Source: Liolophura sinensis
Taxonomy: Eukaryota > Mollusca > Polyplacophora > Chitonida > Chitonidae
Direction: 5' to 3'
Length of the DNA stretch: 64,000 nt
Assembly (NCBI RefSeq): GCF_032854445.1
Contig: NC_088302.1
Location: 57,950,237 to 58,014,236 of the forward strand
Shown in pieces: positions 9,360-21,699 of this stretch. The position numbers were made by a program, and so were the translations under genes. The notes beneath the pieces were generated by a model that saw nothing but the letters and a program-made list of their open reading frames with translations, was not told the DNA's origin and ran no database searches. The first letter of the stretch is position 1; every line of letters starts with the position of its first letter.

Positions 9360-12017
9360 TCATAGTAAACCCTTGTCAGTCAGCTGTTTCATCAGGTCGC
9401 TGAAGGCGTGCTCCAGGGATCCAGATTTAGACTGCCATCCTTTAGATTTCACAGAAATACCAGACTGTCTGTCTGTAGCCTCACAGTCCCATACAAACTT
9501 CCATCTATAAAAGTGGCCTCTGACTTCATACGAGATTGTCCTTCCATTAATTTCAACCTAAAACACAGATAAGAAAGATTAGCAAGTGATTTAAAGCTAT
9601 GCTCATGAAAGACACCTGAAAAAGGGGAAGGTATAAAATGTATAGTAGACTTTTTATTGTTGTACAGGTACAAAGAAAGGCTTACGAAAGCCAAAATATA
9701 CAGTATAACACTTCACACTGTGGTCAGGAGAGGGCGCCCCTGATGCGCTTGGCCTCGCCTTACCATAAGCTTTGTTCATTCACACAGTGGTCAGAAGAGT
9801 GCACCCCTCTGATGTTGGCCAGGTTAAAGTCTAGCGTTAATGATATAAGCTTGGTTTATACACACAGACATCACACACTGGTCAGGAGAGTGCACTCCTT
9901 ATGTGTTTGGCCAGGTTAACATCTAACCTTAATGGCATAAGCTTTGTTAATTCACACAGAAATCACACACTAGTCAGGAGAGAGCACTCCTTATGTGTTT
10001 GGCCAGGTTAAAGTCTAGTCTTAATGGCATAAACTTTGTTCATTCACACAGAAATCACACACTAGTCAGGAGAGAGCACTCCTTATGTGTTTGGCCAGGT
10101 TAAAGTCTAACCATAATGGCATCAGCTTTGTTCATCCACAGATACACCACACACTGTCAGGAGAGTGCACTCCTTATGTGTTTGGCCAGGTTATGGTCTA
10201 GCCTTAATGGCATAAACTTTGTTCATTCACACAGACATCACACAGTGGTCAGGATAGTGCACTCCTTATGTGTTTGGCCAGGTTAAAGTCTAGCCTTAAT
10301 GGCATAAGCTTTGTTCATTCACAGATACACCACACACTGTCAGGAGAGTGCACTCCTTATGTGTTTGGCCAGGTTAAAGTCTAGCCCTAATGGCACAAGC
10401 TTTGCTCATTTACAAAGACACAAAACAATGGTCAGGAGAGTGCACCTCTTAGGTGTTAGCCAGGTTAAAATCTAACCATAATGGCATCACCTTTGTTCAT
10501 TCACAGATACACCACACACACTGTCAGGCAAGTGCACCACTTAGGTGTTGGCCAGGTTAAAGTCTAGCCTTAATGGCATAAGTTTGTTCATTCCCACAGA
10601 CACCACACATGGGCCAGGAGAGTGCACCTCTTATGTGTTTGACCAGGTTAAGGTCTAGCCTTAATGGCATAAGCTTTGTTCATTCACACAAACATCACAC
10701 ACTGGTCAGGAGATTGCACTCCTTGTGTGTTGGCCAGGTTAAAGTCTAGTCTTCATGGCATAAGCTTTGTTCATTCACAGAGACACCACACACAGACCAG
10801 GAGAGTTATGTGTTGGCCCTGCTAATGTCTAGCCTTAATGGCATAAGCTTTGTTCATTCACAGATACACCACTCTCTGGTCAGGAGAGTGTACCCCTCTG
10901 ATGATGGCCAGGTTAAAGCTTAGCTTTACTATATGCTTTGTTCATTATGAATATGACTTCACCTATACAGTTCCTTTGCTGGGTGCTCAGAATGTGGTGA
11001 ATGGAGTCTGAACCAACAAGCTACAGTAAGGTACATGTACAGTAGCCCTACAAGTGCATAGGCAGGAAATGTGGGTGGAGTTGAAAGTTAAAGTATAATA
11101 CAACAATACAACAACGAAATCCAAGTGATGGCAATGGTTGTGAAAAGTAACATAACATTTTGCCCTGTTCTGACTGCTTTCTGTAAACATACCAATAAAC
11201 TACTTACATCATCCTTGTCTGAGGTAAGCTGATTGACAATGGTGGCAATATTGGCTATTTTAGTAGCAGCACCCAAGACGCTCTCTGCAGCCATCACCCA
11301 ACTTTTGCAATCTAAATGGGTATGTCAAAGTTATAGCCTTGCAGACAGAGTACTGTATTATATTAGTCGAGATCTACAAAAGAATTTATTGGAAAATATG
11401 AAAGGTAACTGATCTCGTTGACTCTAGGTGTCTCCATGTTCAGAGACATATCCTACAGAATGCCTTCGTAAACCAGAGAAAAGTTCTGCGTGAAAGAAAG
11501 GAAAGGAAATTGCCTAAGTGCTGAACAATTAATTAATATTATTATTACAAAGAATAAAAATTTTCATAATTTAAATACAAAGGAGTTTAATAGAGAACAT
11601 ATATAGACCCCTGAAAATGAAATAGAAAGGTAAATAGCTAAGGCCTACGTGCAAGTCGAGCTGAGAGTTCCGATAGTTCACCTGACGCTGAGACTAATTT
11701 AGCTGGGATCTGTTGCGTTAATTCCAGCCTGAAGTAAACCTGTAGCGTAGTGAAAAATAACTTGTTTAAATATAAATTGTACAAAAAATTAAAAAAGAAT
11801 TCAAATCCTACACAAATAAACACCAAATATATAAATGCTTTGATGACTGTATACAGTGCAGATACCGGTAATATAAGCCTATTGGCCAACATATGAATCA
11901 GTTGGTCAGTGTACATTTGCCAGTCGACTATAACACTTTATGACTTACCGTGATATGCTCAAGTCCGATCTGTTCTGTGGTTCTGGAATCTTTATGGATT
12001 TCATCAGAAAATCCCAT
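9360..12017 (-). CDS. 142-residue intracellular protein with ALF-like C-terminal domain
   Basis: Four exons on the minus strand: 12017-11949, 11739-11682, 11311-11208 and 9557-9360 (stop TGA 9362-9360). All introns are GT-AG (donors GTAAGT, GTGAAC, GTAAGT). Phases fit (0, 1, 0), the exon sum is 429 nt, and an in-frame TAG stands directly before the ATG at 12017. The protein starts MGFSDEIHKD, has no signal peptide or membrane segment, and has helix-forming stretches around VMAAESVLGAATKIANI. Its last 65 residues carry the pattern G-R-x3-Y-x3-G-x-F-x3-K-x2-W-x4-T-D, then SKSGSLEHAF and DKGLL. This pattern and spacing recall anti-lipopolysaccharide factors (ALF, DUF3254), including the basic beta-hairpin and the S-x-SG-x2-EH helix start. 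The two ALF cysteines are absent; one Cys sits elsewhere. The same domain ends the CARD gene at 22487. The first two exons are less certain; an internal ATG at 11294 would give 94 residues. Confidence 0.65.
9700..10960. repeat. About 90-bp diverged tandem array in intron 3 of the 142-residue gene
   Basis: Roughly 13 copies of a unit of about 90 bp, each with GGTCAGGAGAGTGCACTCC, TTGGCCAGGTTAAAGTCTAG and CATAAGCTTTGTTCATTCAC. GGCCAGGTT-like cores fall near 9815, 9908, 10000, 10092, 10181, 10274, 10361, 10459, 10549, 10639, 10729, 10812 and 10902. Copies differ by substitutions and small deletions, so this array is older than most in the window. It fills most of the intron 9558-11207. Confidence 0.85.
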
Positions 12018-12392
12018 CTAAGAAGATTCTGTGAAAGTTTTCACAACATTTCAATTCCCACTGTACAGATGAAGCTGATTTATCGTCTTGTATTGACTTT
12101 CATTTTGGGCAGTCTATTCTATCGTGTTACAAGGGGATTCCTATTGTTAGCAAAGACTAAAGCGCGCGGATTGAAAGTGAAAGTGGCTTTTCAGGGAACG
12201 TATGCGTACAAGAAATCACTTTTCTGGGGACAAAGATGTCGAAGTATTGGATTTGGGTTTTCCCAGTTATTCGAATGGATGCCGTGATGTCGTGAAAAAG
12301 ACCCAACCTTCGCTGAATCTGGGTAAGGAAGTGAAATGTTCTCGTCTGACACATACACAATAACAACAACAACAACAACAGTACGTAGGCCC

Positions 12393-12677
12393 TCAAAGGG
12401 ATCGGGTGAAAACACCCTCTATAAAGCCCTTACTGAACTCATGTGCCAAGTACTTTAGGTTTTCTTGACTTAATTCACATTTCTGCGCATTCAGTAAACC
12501 TGCGATTAACAGACAGTCATCTATCTTAATCCCAGGAGAAATGTAAATTATGATGACTTCAAATCCACCAAAAACAGTAACGAGTGACCTCGTTGATGGC
12601 CAACCCAAGTCTAGCTGGCCTAAATAACCTGGTAATTTGTATATCAAAACGTTTTCTTTTTTTGAGATGGATTCTAA
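12393..12677 (-). CDS. Possible terminal exon of an unidentified minus-strand gene
   Basis: A pyrimidine-rich acceptor (TTTGCTTCTGTGCAG) on the minus strand opens a 94-codon frame in phase 0 that ends at a TGA at 12395-12393. It contains mixed, non-repetitive protein-like sequence (for example GGFEVIIIYISPGIKIDDC and ENLKYLAHEFSKGFIEG). There is no ATG at its head, so it would need upstream exons, which I could not find. It is not similar to the ALF-like proteins. It could equally be chance open frame in unique DNA. Confidence 0.25.
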   Translation of the reverse strand, partial: LESISKKENVLIYKLPGYLGQLDLGWPSTRSLVTVFGGFEVIIIYISPGIKIDDCLLIAGLLNAQKCELSQENLKYLAHEFSKGFIEGVFTRSL

Positions 12678-13203
12678 CTGCACAGAAGCAAATATAGTCC
12701 TGTTTCCGTATCAATTTGAACTATGTTGAAGGTCTGATTTATGACACTGACATCTCTGGCCAGACTCCAGATTTTGAGTTCTCAGATGTTCAATTTGGTC
12801 TTTGTCCAGACAATTCCGCTCTGGCAATATGAACTGGTCAGATATAGCTGCATATCCTGTCTTACATCCACAATGTATATTTGGTGTGTTTATATTAAGA
12901 TTTAATATTTATTTAGTATTCTTCCCATTGTCCACTTCATAATAAATATCATTCTATACCCCGAGAAATTCTAAATTCATATGCAACTACTGATGGATGC
13001 TCTTGTTGGCAGTCTGAGTTGTGTACAGTATGAATGAATGTACTCTGTGGACATCAGCGTTAGATTGTACAGAGATTTAGTATCCATCAGTTTTCAGTTC
13101 AGTTAATAGTACTGTTGTTTATAAGGACTGTGTGCAAGTGCTGTTGTGGAAATGCAGCCATATACCTGTCTCAGCTTTTAGTTGTAATATTGTGAGAGCA
13201 GAT

Positions 13204-13299
13204 ATGACTGTTTTCGATGGGTACAAAATCCTTCAGCTTTGTGCTGTAAATCCACGCCTTCCTGACATGCCTGAGGGCCAAATCGTCTTGCTCAGATTA
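13204..13299 (+). CDS. Possible first coding exon, product unknown
   Basis: ATG at 13204 begins 32 codons (MTVFDGYKILQLCAVNPRL, then PDMPEGQIVLLRL) ending at a GTATGT donor at 13300. The segment is non-repetitive. Its phase (0) does not join directly to the CARD exon at 22480, which needs another phase, so it is not simply that gene's start. No family recognised. 13300-13760 shows nothing further. Confidence 0.25.
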
Positions 13300-13768
13300 G
13301 TATGTACCCTTTTTCAGTATTTGTTTACACTCAGTTTAACAATAAATACATGGGTAGCTAATTATGAATAAATAGCAAATCTGAACACTCAACCTTTAAG
13401 CATTCATCATACTCCTGTTGTGTATAACCTGTTACCAGAATATCATTCTGAAATGTTCTTAGTTTTCGGCTCTCTGGATTTAACGAATCCAGAAGCTTCA
13501 AGAAGTTTTGTGAAAACTGTTTGTCCATCTACATGTACATGTAGTTAAGCTGTAATACTGCCTTTATTTTAACCTCAAGTGGTTTTGACTTGAGAAATGT
13601 TCAGCGTCACTGATTTCATAATTTCAGAAACACCAGGGGGGGTTACTCTGTGCCTCACGCAGACATCAAATCTGTAATGTTTGCCTTTAAATTCGCTATT
13701 GGCTATGAACTATATTTCTTTTAGAGCCCAAAATACAATTAACACCTCTTAATGTATGAGCTGTGGAA

Positions 13769-16700
13769 GTTAACTGTGGTGGATTCTGGAGTTGTCTGTG
13801 TGTGCTGTTTGATGTAACTGTTAACTGTGGTGGATTCTGGAGTTGTCTGTATGTGCTGTTTGGTGTAACAGTTAACTGTTGTGGATTGTGGAGTTGTCTG
13901 TGTGTGCTGTTTGATGTAACAGTTAACTGTTGTGGATTGTGGAGTTGTCTTTGTGTGCTGTTTGATGTAACAGTTAACTGTTGTGGATTGTGGAGTTGTC
14001 TTTGTGTGCTGTTTGATGTAACAGTTAACTGTTGTGGATTGTGGAGTTGTCTGTATGTGCTGTTTGATGTAACAGTTAACTGTTGTGGATTCTGGAGTTG
14101 TCTTTGTGTGCTGTTTGATGTAACAGTTAACTGTTGTGGATTGTGGAGTTGTCTGTATGTGCTGTTTGATGTAACAGTTAACTGTTGTGGATTGTGAAGT
14201 TGTCTGTATGTGCTGTTTGACGTAATATGTGCTTTTTGATGTAACAGTTAACTGTAGTGGATTGTGGAGTTGTCTTTGTGTGCTGTTTGATGTAACAGTT
14301 AACTGTTGTGGATTGTGAAGTTGTCTGTATGTGCTGTTTGATGTAACAGTTAACTGTTGTGGATTCTGGAGTTGTCTGTGTGTGCTGTTTGATGTAACAG
14401 TTAACTGTGGTGGATTCTGGATTTCTGTGTGTGCTGTTTGATGTAACAGTTAACTGTTGTGGATTGTGGAGTTGTCTGTATGTGCTGTTTGATGTAACAG
14501 TTAACTGTAGTGGATTCTGGAGTTGTCTTTGTGTGCTGTTTGATGTAACAGCTAACTGTTGTGGATTCTGGATTTCTGTGTGTGCTGTTTGATGTAACAG
14601 TTAACTGTGGTGGATTCTGGAGTTGTCTTTGTGTGCTGTTTGATGTAACAGTAAACTGTTTTGGATTCTGGATTTCTGTGTGTGCTGTTTGATGTAACAG
14701 TTAACTGTGGTGGATTCTGGAGTTGCCTTTGTGTGCTGTTTGATGTAACAGTTAACTGTTGTGGATTGTGGAGTTGTCTTTATGTGCTGTTTGATGTAAT
14801 AGCTAACTGTTGTGGATTCTGGAGTTGTCTGTATGTGCTGTTTGGTGTAACAGCTAACTGTTGTGGGTTCTGGAGTTGTCTGTATGTGCTGTTTGATGTA
14901 ACAGTTAACTGTGGTGGATTGTGGAGTTGTCTTTGTGTGCTGTTTGATGTAACAGTTAACTGTTGTGGATTGTGGAGTTGTCTTTGTGTGCTGTTTGATG
15001 TAACAGTTAACTGTTGTGGATTGTGGAGTTGTCTTTGTGTGCTGTTTGATGTAACAGTTAACTGTGGTGGATTCTGGAGTTGTCTGTATGTGCTGTTTGA
15101 TGTAACAGTTAACTGTGGTGGATTGTGGAGTTGTCTTTGTGTGCTGTTTGATGTAACAGTTAACTGTTGTGGATTCTGGAGTTGTCTGTGTGTGCTGTTT
15201 GATGTAACTGTTAACTGTTGTGGATTGTGGAGTTGTCTGTATGTGCTGTTTGATGTAACAGTTAACTGTTGTGGATTGTGAAGTTGTCTGTATGTGCTGT
15301 TTGACGTAATATGTGCTTTTTGATGTAACAGTTAACTGTAGTGGATTGTGGAGTTGTCTTTGTGTGCTGTTTGATGTAACAGTTAACTGTTGTGGATTGT
15401 GAAGTTGTCTGTATATGCTGTTTGATGTAACAGTTAACTGTAGTGGATTCTGGAGTTGTCTTTGTGTGCTGTTTGATGTAACAGTTAACTGTTGTTGATT
15501 CTGGATTTCTGTGTGTGCTGTTTGATGTAATAGCTAACTGTTGTGGATTGTGGAGTTGTCTGTATGTGCTGTTTGATGTAACTGTTAACTGTTGTGGATT
15601 CTGGATTTCTGTGTGTGCTGTTTGATGTAACAGTTAACTGTTGTGGATTGTGGAGTTGTCTGTGTGTGCTGTTTGATGTAACAGTTAACTGTTGTGGATT
15701 GTGGAGTTGTCTTTGTGTGCTGTTTGATGTAACAGTTAACTGTGGTGGATTGTGGAATTGTCTGTGTGTGCTGTTTGATGTAACAGTTAACTGTTGTGGA
15801 TTCTGGAGTTGTCTGTGTGTGCTGTTTGATGTAACAGTTAACTGTTGTGGATTCTGGAGTTGTCTGTGTGTGCTGTTTGATGTAACAGTTAACTGTTGTG
15901 GATTGTGGAGTTGTCTGTGTGTGCTGTTTGATGTAACAGTTAACTGTTGTGGATTCTGGATTTCTGTGTGTGCTGTTTGATGTAACAGTTAACTGTTGTG
16001 GGTTCTGGAGTTGTCTGTGTGTGCTGTTTGATGTAATAGCTAACTGTTGTGGATTCTGGAGTTGTCTGTATGTGCTGTTTGATGTAACAGTTAACTGTTG
16101 TGGATTCTGGAGTTGTCTGTGTGTGCTGTTTGATGTAACAGTTAACTGTTGTGGATTCTGGAGTTGTCTGTGTGTGCTGTTTGATGTAACAGTTAACTGT
16201 TGTGGATTGTGGAGTTGTCTGTGTGTGCTGTTTGATGTAACAGTTAACTGTTGTGGATTCTGGATTTCTGTGTGTGCTGTTTGATGTAACAGTTAACTGT
16301 TGTGGGTTCTGGAGTTGTCTGTGTGTGCTGTTTGATGTAATAGCTAACTGTTGTGGATTGTGGAGTTGTCTGTATGTGCTGTTTGATGTAACAGTTAACT
16401 GTTGTGGATTCTGGAGTTGTCTGTATGTGCTGTTTGATGTAACAGTTAACTGTGGTGGATTCTGGATTTCTGTGTGTGCTGTTTGATGTAACAGTTAACT
16501 GTTGTGGATTGTGGAGTTGTCTGTATGTGCTGTTTGATGTAACAGTTAACTGTAGTGGATTCTGGAGTTGTCTTTGTGTGCTGTTTGATGTAACAGCTAA
16601 CTGTTGTGGATTCTGGATTTCTGTGTGTGCTGTTTGATGTAACAGTTAACTGTGGTGGATTCTGGAGTTGTCTTTGTGTGCTGTTTGATGTAACAGTAAA

Positions 16701-18840
16701 CTGTTTTGGATTCTGGATTTCTGTGTGTGCTGTTTGATGTAACAGTTAACTGTGGTGGATTCTGGAGTTGTCTTTGTGTGCTGTTTGATGTAACAGTTAA
16801 CTGTTGTGGATTGTGGAGTTGTCTGTATGTGCTGTTTGATGTAATAGCTAACTGTTGTGGATTGTGGAGTTGTCTGTATGTGCTGTTTGGTGTAACAGCT
16901 AACTGTTGTGGGTTCTGGAGTTGTCTGTATGTGCTGTTTGATGTAACAGTTAACTGTGGTGGATTGTGGAGTTGTCTTTGTGTGCTGTTTGATGTAACAG
17001 TTAACTGTTGTGGATTGTGGAGTTGTCTTTGTGTGCTGTTTGATGTAACAGTTAACTGTTGTGGATTGTGGAGTTGTCTTTGTGTGCTGTTTGATGTAAC
17101 AGTTAACTGTGGTGGATTCTGGAGTTGTCTGTATGTGCTGTTTGATGTAACAGTTAACTGTGGTGGATTGTGGAGTTGTCTTTGTGTGCTGTTTGATGTA
17201 ACAGTTAACTGTTGTGGATTCTGGAGTTGTCTGTGTGTGCTGTTTGATGTAACAGTTAACTGTTGTGGATTGTGGAGTTGTCTGTATGTGCTGTTTGATG
17301 TAACAGTTAACTGTTGTGGATTGTGAAGTTGTCTTTGTGTGCTGTTTGATGTAACAGTTAACTGTTGTGGATTGTGGAGTTGTCTGTATGTGCTGTTTGA
17401 TGTAACAGTTAACTGTTGTGGATTGTGGAGTTGTCTGTATGTGCTGTTTGATGTAACAGTTAACTGTTGTGGATTGTGAAGTTGTCTGTATGTGCTGTTT
17501 GACGTAATATGTGCTTTTTGATGTAACAGTTAACTGTAGTGGATTGTGGAGTTGTCTTTGTGTGCTGTTTGATGTAACAGTTAACTGTTGTGGATTGTGA
17601 AGTTGTCTGTATATGCTGTTTGATGTAACAGTTAACTGTAGTGGATTCTGGAGTTGTCTTTGTGTGCTGTTTGATGTAACAGTTAACTGTTGTGGATTCT
17701 GGATTTCTGTGTGTGCTGTTTGATGTAATAGCTAACTGTTGTGGATTGTGGAGTTGTCTGTATGTGCTGTTTGATGTAACTGTTAACTGTTGTGGATTCT
17801 GGATTTCTGTGTGTGCTGTTTGATGTAACAGTTAACTGTTGTGGATTGTGGAGTTGTCTGTGTGTGCTGTTTGATGTAACAGTTAACTGTTGTGGATTGT
17901 GGAGTTGTCTTTGTGTGCTGTTTGATGTAACAGTTAACTGTGGTGGATTGTGGAGTTGTCTGTGTGTGCTGTTTGATGTAACAGTTAACTGTTGTGGATT
18001 CTGGAGTTGTCTGTGTGTGCTGTTTGATGTAACAGTTAACTGTTGTGGATTCTGGAGTTGTCTGTGTGTGCTGTTTGATGTAACAGTTAACTGTTGTGGA
18101 TTGTGGAGTTGTCTGTGTGTGCTGTTTGATGTAACAGTTAACTGTTGTGGATTCTGGATTTCTGTGTGTGCTGTTTGATGTAACAGTTAACTGTTGTGGG
18201 CTCTGGAGTTGTCTGTGTGTGCTGTTTGATGTAATAGCTAACTGTTGTGGATTCTGGAGTTGTCTGTATGTGCTGTTTGATGTAACAGTTAACTGTTGTG
18301 GATTGTGGAGTTGTCTGTGTGTGCTGTTTGATGTAACAGTTAACTGTTGTGGATTCTGGAGTTGTCTGTGTGTGCTGTTTGATGTAACAGTTAACTGTTG
18401 TGGATTGTGGAGTTGTCTGTATGTGCTGTTTGATGTAACAGTTAACTGTTGTGGATTCTGGAGTTGTCTGTGTGTGCTGTTTGATGTAACAGTTAACTGT
18501 TGTGGATTGTGGAGTTGTCTTTGTGTGCTGTTTGATGTAACTGTTAACTGTGGTGGATTGTGGAGTTGTCTGTGTGTGCTGTTTGATGTAACAGTTAACT
18601 GTTGTGGATTCTGGAGTTGTCTGTATGTGCTGTTTGATGTAACAGTTAACTGTTGTGGATTGTGGAGTTGTCTTTGTGTGCTGTTTGATGTAACAGTTAA
18701 CTGTTGTGGATTGTGGAGTTGTCTTTGTGTGCTGTTTGATGTAACAGTTAACTGTTGTGGATTGTGGAGTTGTCTGTGTGCTGTTTGATGTAACAGTTAA
18801 CTGTGGTGGATTCTGGAGTTGTCCGCATGTGCTGTTTGAT
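13769..18840. repeat. 51-bp tandem array, about 100 units, with internal higher-order duplication
   Basis: The unit is 51 bp, with cores GATGTAACAGTTAACTGTTG and GGAGTTGTCTGTGTGTGCTG. Variants are GGATTGTGG or GGATTCTGG, TGTTG, TGTGG or TGTAG, and short units lacking GAGTTGT. Nearly every unit has the 10-bp palindrome CAGTTAACTG, most within the 14-bp palindrome AACAGTTAACTGTT. The pattern of variant units from about 14407 to 16450 is repeated from 16452 (offset 2045 bp); near the end the offset becomes 2198 bp, i.e. three units more. Since 51 is a multiple of 3, open frames of up to 213 codons arise (17-residue Cys-rich repeat); I judge these non-coding because their starts and stops only mark variant units. 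Confidence 0.95.
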
Positions 18841-18996
18841 GTGACATTGTGCTTGTGTTATCTCAGACTGTCCTATGTATGCTTCCTACAGCTTCCTTGA
18901 GTGTGAGTTTGGGTTTCATTTGAAACTCCCTTTATCACCAAAATTATGGTGTTCAGTCATTTCATACACTGTTCTCATGAGTGCTTTAACTGGTTC

Positions 18997-19154
18997 GTCC
19001 GTAAGTGGGAAGGTCTCCTAGCAACCTGTGGATGATCGTGGGTTTCCCCCAGGCTCTGCCCGGTTTCCACCCACCATAATGTTGGCCGCCGTCGTATAAG
19101 TGAAATATTCTTGAGTATGGCGTAAAACACCAATCAGATTAATAAATAAATAAA
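18997..19154 (+). mobile_element. 5'-truncated tRNA-derived SINE with target-site duplication
   Basis: The body from GTCCGTAAGTGGGAAGGTCT to the GTATAAGTGAAATATTCTTG segment and the AATAAATAAATAAA tail matches the 3' part of the full SINEs at 34866 and 41775. It lacks the tRNA-like head. TTTAACTGGTTC flanks it at 18985-18996 and 19155-19166, the expected mark of target-primed insertion. Confidence 0.85.
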
Positions 19155-20382
19155 TTTAACTGGTTCAGTACATGGGTAGTTGCGAGTGGTGTTGTGACAA
19201 AGCTCTTTGGTGAATTGCGTGTCTCGGTGGGGTGAAGTGACTATCCAGTTTATGAACACTATGAGTTCATAGTCCTTAGTCTTAGATTCTTCATCAGGAA
19301 AATTAAATTGACCGACAAGATGTTCACTTTCTTTCTGATACAAATATCAAAGTACATACCTGCATGTCAGCATCGTGTTTGAATAGTTATGATGCAATCC
19401 TGTGTCTCCAGAATCTGGTTTTCCACTCCTGCCATTGATTTTAAAAGCCCACTATGTTCTGCTAAGTGCCTAATTGTAGAGTGGACTGACTGGATTTTTC
19501 AGTTCAATGACTAGAAAAATCCAGCATTGCTAAACCATATTTCAACACTAATCCAGCGGTTTAAAATTTATCCTACCCAACATTCTCTTTAAGAATTGCT
19601 TGCCCTGTAAACAGAATTTTGGGTGGGATAAACTTTTCCCTGCCCATCACCCTGCCCGAAGATGAAAAAAAAATTCCAAACATGGCAGATGTTGATTTGA
19701 GTTGTCCAATTCAAAACTTTGAACTGTCGAAAGATTGTTTACCAGTGCTGGCTTTGACATATTACATTTCAAGTATTGTAGGGAATCCGTGGGTTGCAAA
19801 AACAGAGTAGGTTTCGAGCCAGTTATTTTAGTGAAGTTGTCAGTGTGGAAGTCTATATGACCGAAACTGGGCTCAACGGTAGGAATGTCCAGCTTAGCTT
19901 CAGACTAGTTCCATCCCCTGCCCTTCTGAGGCTAGATTAGGTCCCAACATGCCTGCCCACAAAGGGTGTGAATTACCCCAGAAAGTTCCCATACTGACAG
20001 CCACCATATTGGACTAGTATGTTTTAGAATGTAATTAGTGAGGTATGGTATAGGACACCCTTCCTTGGGTATGATTTACTTGATATGAGCTAGGATTTCC
20101 CTTGAAATTAAATCCTCAGAGCAGGGATAAATTGGAAGTGATATGCAATACTCTGTTATTCAACTCACCTCCACTTACCTAATTTAATAAAATGGAGTTT
20201 GTCAATCAGATGAACACCCTTATTGGAAAGTTGCCAGTGTGGCATATACCAGCATATGTTAAACTATTGCTGATACCAGAAAATAGGGTAACAACAACTT
20301 ACAGATAGCCCTCTACTGATCTGTCTTGACCCACAAACTAGTGTGTTATCCAGTGGTCTTGGTTGACCGCTAGACCTTTACC

Positions 20383-20383
20383 T

Positions 20384-20424
<41 letters not shown>
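20383..20424. repeat. (TG)n microsatellite
   Basis: A run of about 17 TG dinucleotides followed by a short TA run. Confidence 0.95.
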
Positions 20425-21699
20425 GCCGTGAGTGTAAGCAAGCACCTTCACAATAACAGCTGTGTATGTTTTTAAAAGCTACAGTAGTACAGCTATATAG
20501 ACAACGAAGACTTTTACACATATAACAGAACCACCGTCACAAAGGTGTTCCCTTATCCCAGTAGACAGGATCAAGTCTGCGGAGCTCATAGAGAGGACTG
20601 GTGGTCACGCCTGCTGAGTTCATCGATAATTACACTCAGCTTATATGTAGGTTTAATTATGCAGGTAAGACCATTAAAAATCAACAGAAGGTCTTAACCC
20701 TATAGCCCCAGTAAATATTGAAGGGTTATATACTAGGGCATAGCCCAAGGGATTTGGCAATGAACACCGCAAGTGAATAACCTAAAAAGATGACTAAACA
20801 TCAATTGTGAAAAGAACTAGAACTGCAAGCACGTTTTCAGCTTTTAAGTAGATTTCACACCCATTTTTTGACTTCTGCATCAGCACTGATTGATTTCACC
20901 AGTTAACGATGGTTAAAGCTGGCATTAAGATAGACATCTGTTTACATCCCAGGTTGAAACTGTTGATAGCAACACAGCAGTATTGGTATTTGTAACATAT
21001 AGCCTTGTGTAGAGTGTTGTTTCATGGAATGAGTTCATCAAATCCTACTTTTATCCATAGACAGTGTTATTGACATAGAGCATAAGTAACCACTTGCTGC
21101 TAAACATGCTATAAAGTAAGACCACAGATCTACACTGTTACCATCTTGCTCCTCGGTGCATTCTAGGCACACAGTTCAACCAGACTGTCAATTTTAGTGT
21201 CGTTGCAAACAGGAGCTATCGGCCCAGAAATTGGCTCAGCAATCGGCTTAGCTGCCACAACTGTCACATGAAGAGCCAGTAATGCATTATGCAAAAAATG
21301 TATAGATTTCTCTCAAGCAGGCCAAGCTACATCTAACTTCAATACTGGAGGTGCCAGGTTTGCCATCTTATTCAAATCTGTGAAGAACTGTAGTAGCTCT
21401 TTATCCTTCAAGCCTTGTAATGTAAAACAACAAAAAACTGAGAAATTATAAAAAGTTTGAAAATAGAATGGATTCACGAATGTAATGAGAGCATTGAACT
21501 GTTTTCAGTTATTATGATCATAATGGAAAGAGTAGACTTAAGGAATGTTCTAGGCAAATGAGTGAAATCAGACATACAAATACTACAGGTCTCTGTAAAT
21601 GCGCATAATATACATTAGAAGGGCTCCTAAGAGATGCAAAGTATGCCTCAAAAACTGAAATTTCTTTTTCATTCTTTAGCCTAATTGTAGGTCATAATT

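Noticed and set aside
11940-12287. 115-codon plus-strand frame
   Set aside because: It overlaps, in antisense, the first coding exon of the minus-strand ALF-like gene, which has consistent splice phases; this frame has no other support.
13763-18788. Many open frames of up to 213 codons coding a 17-residue Cys-rich repeat
   Set aside because: The 51-bp unit is divisible by three and happens to lack stops in one frame. Frames begin and end at variant short units, and no splice or start context is shared.
19619-19810. 63-codon plus-strand frame
   Set aside because: No splice signals, no recognisable motif, and no support other than the absence of stops in unique DNA.
21163-21413. Two minus-strand exon-like frames (21413-21313 and 21260-21163)
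   Set aside because: Both look mildly protein-like and have AG acceptors, but each ends in its own stop, the space between them is too short for an intron, and the plus strand is open there too. Too weak to call.
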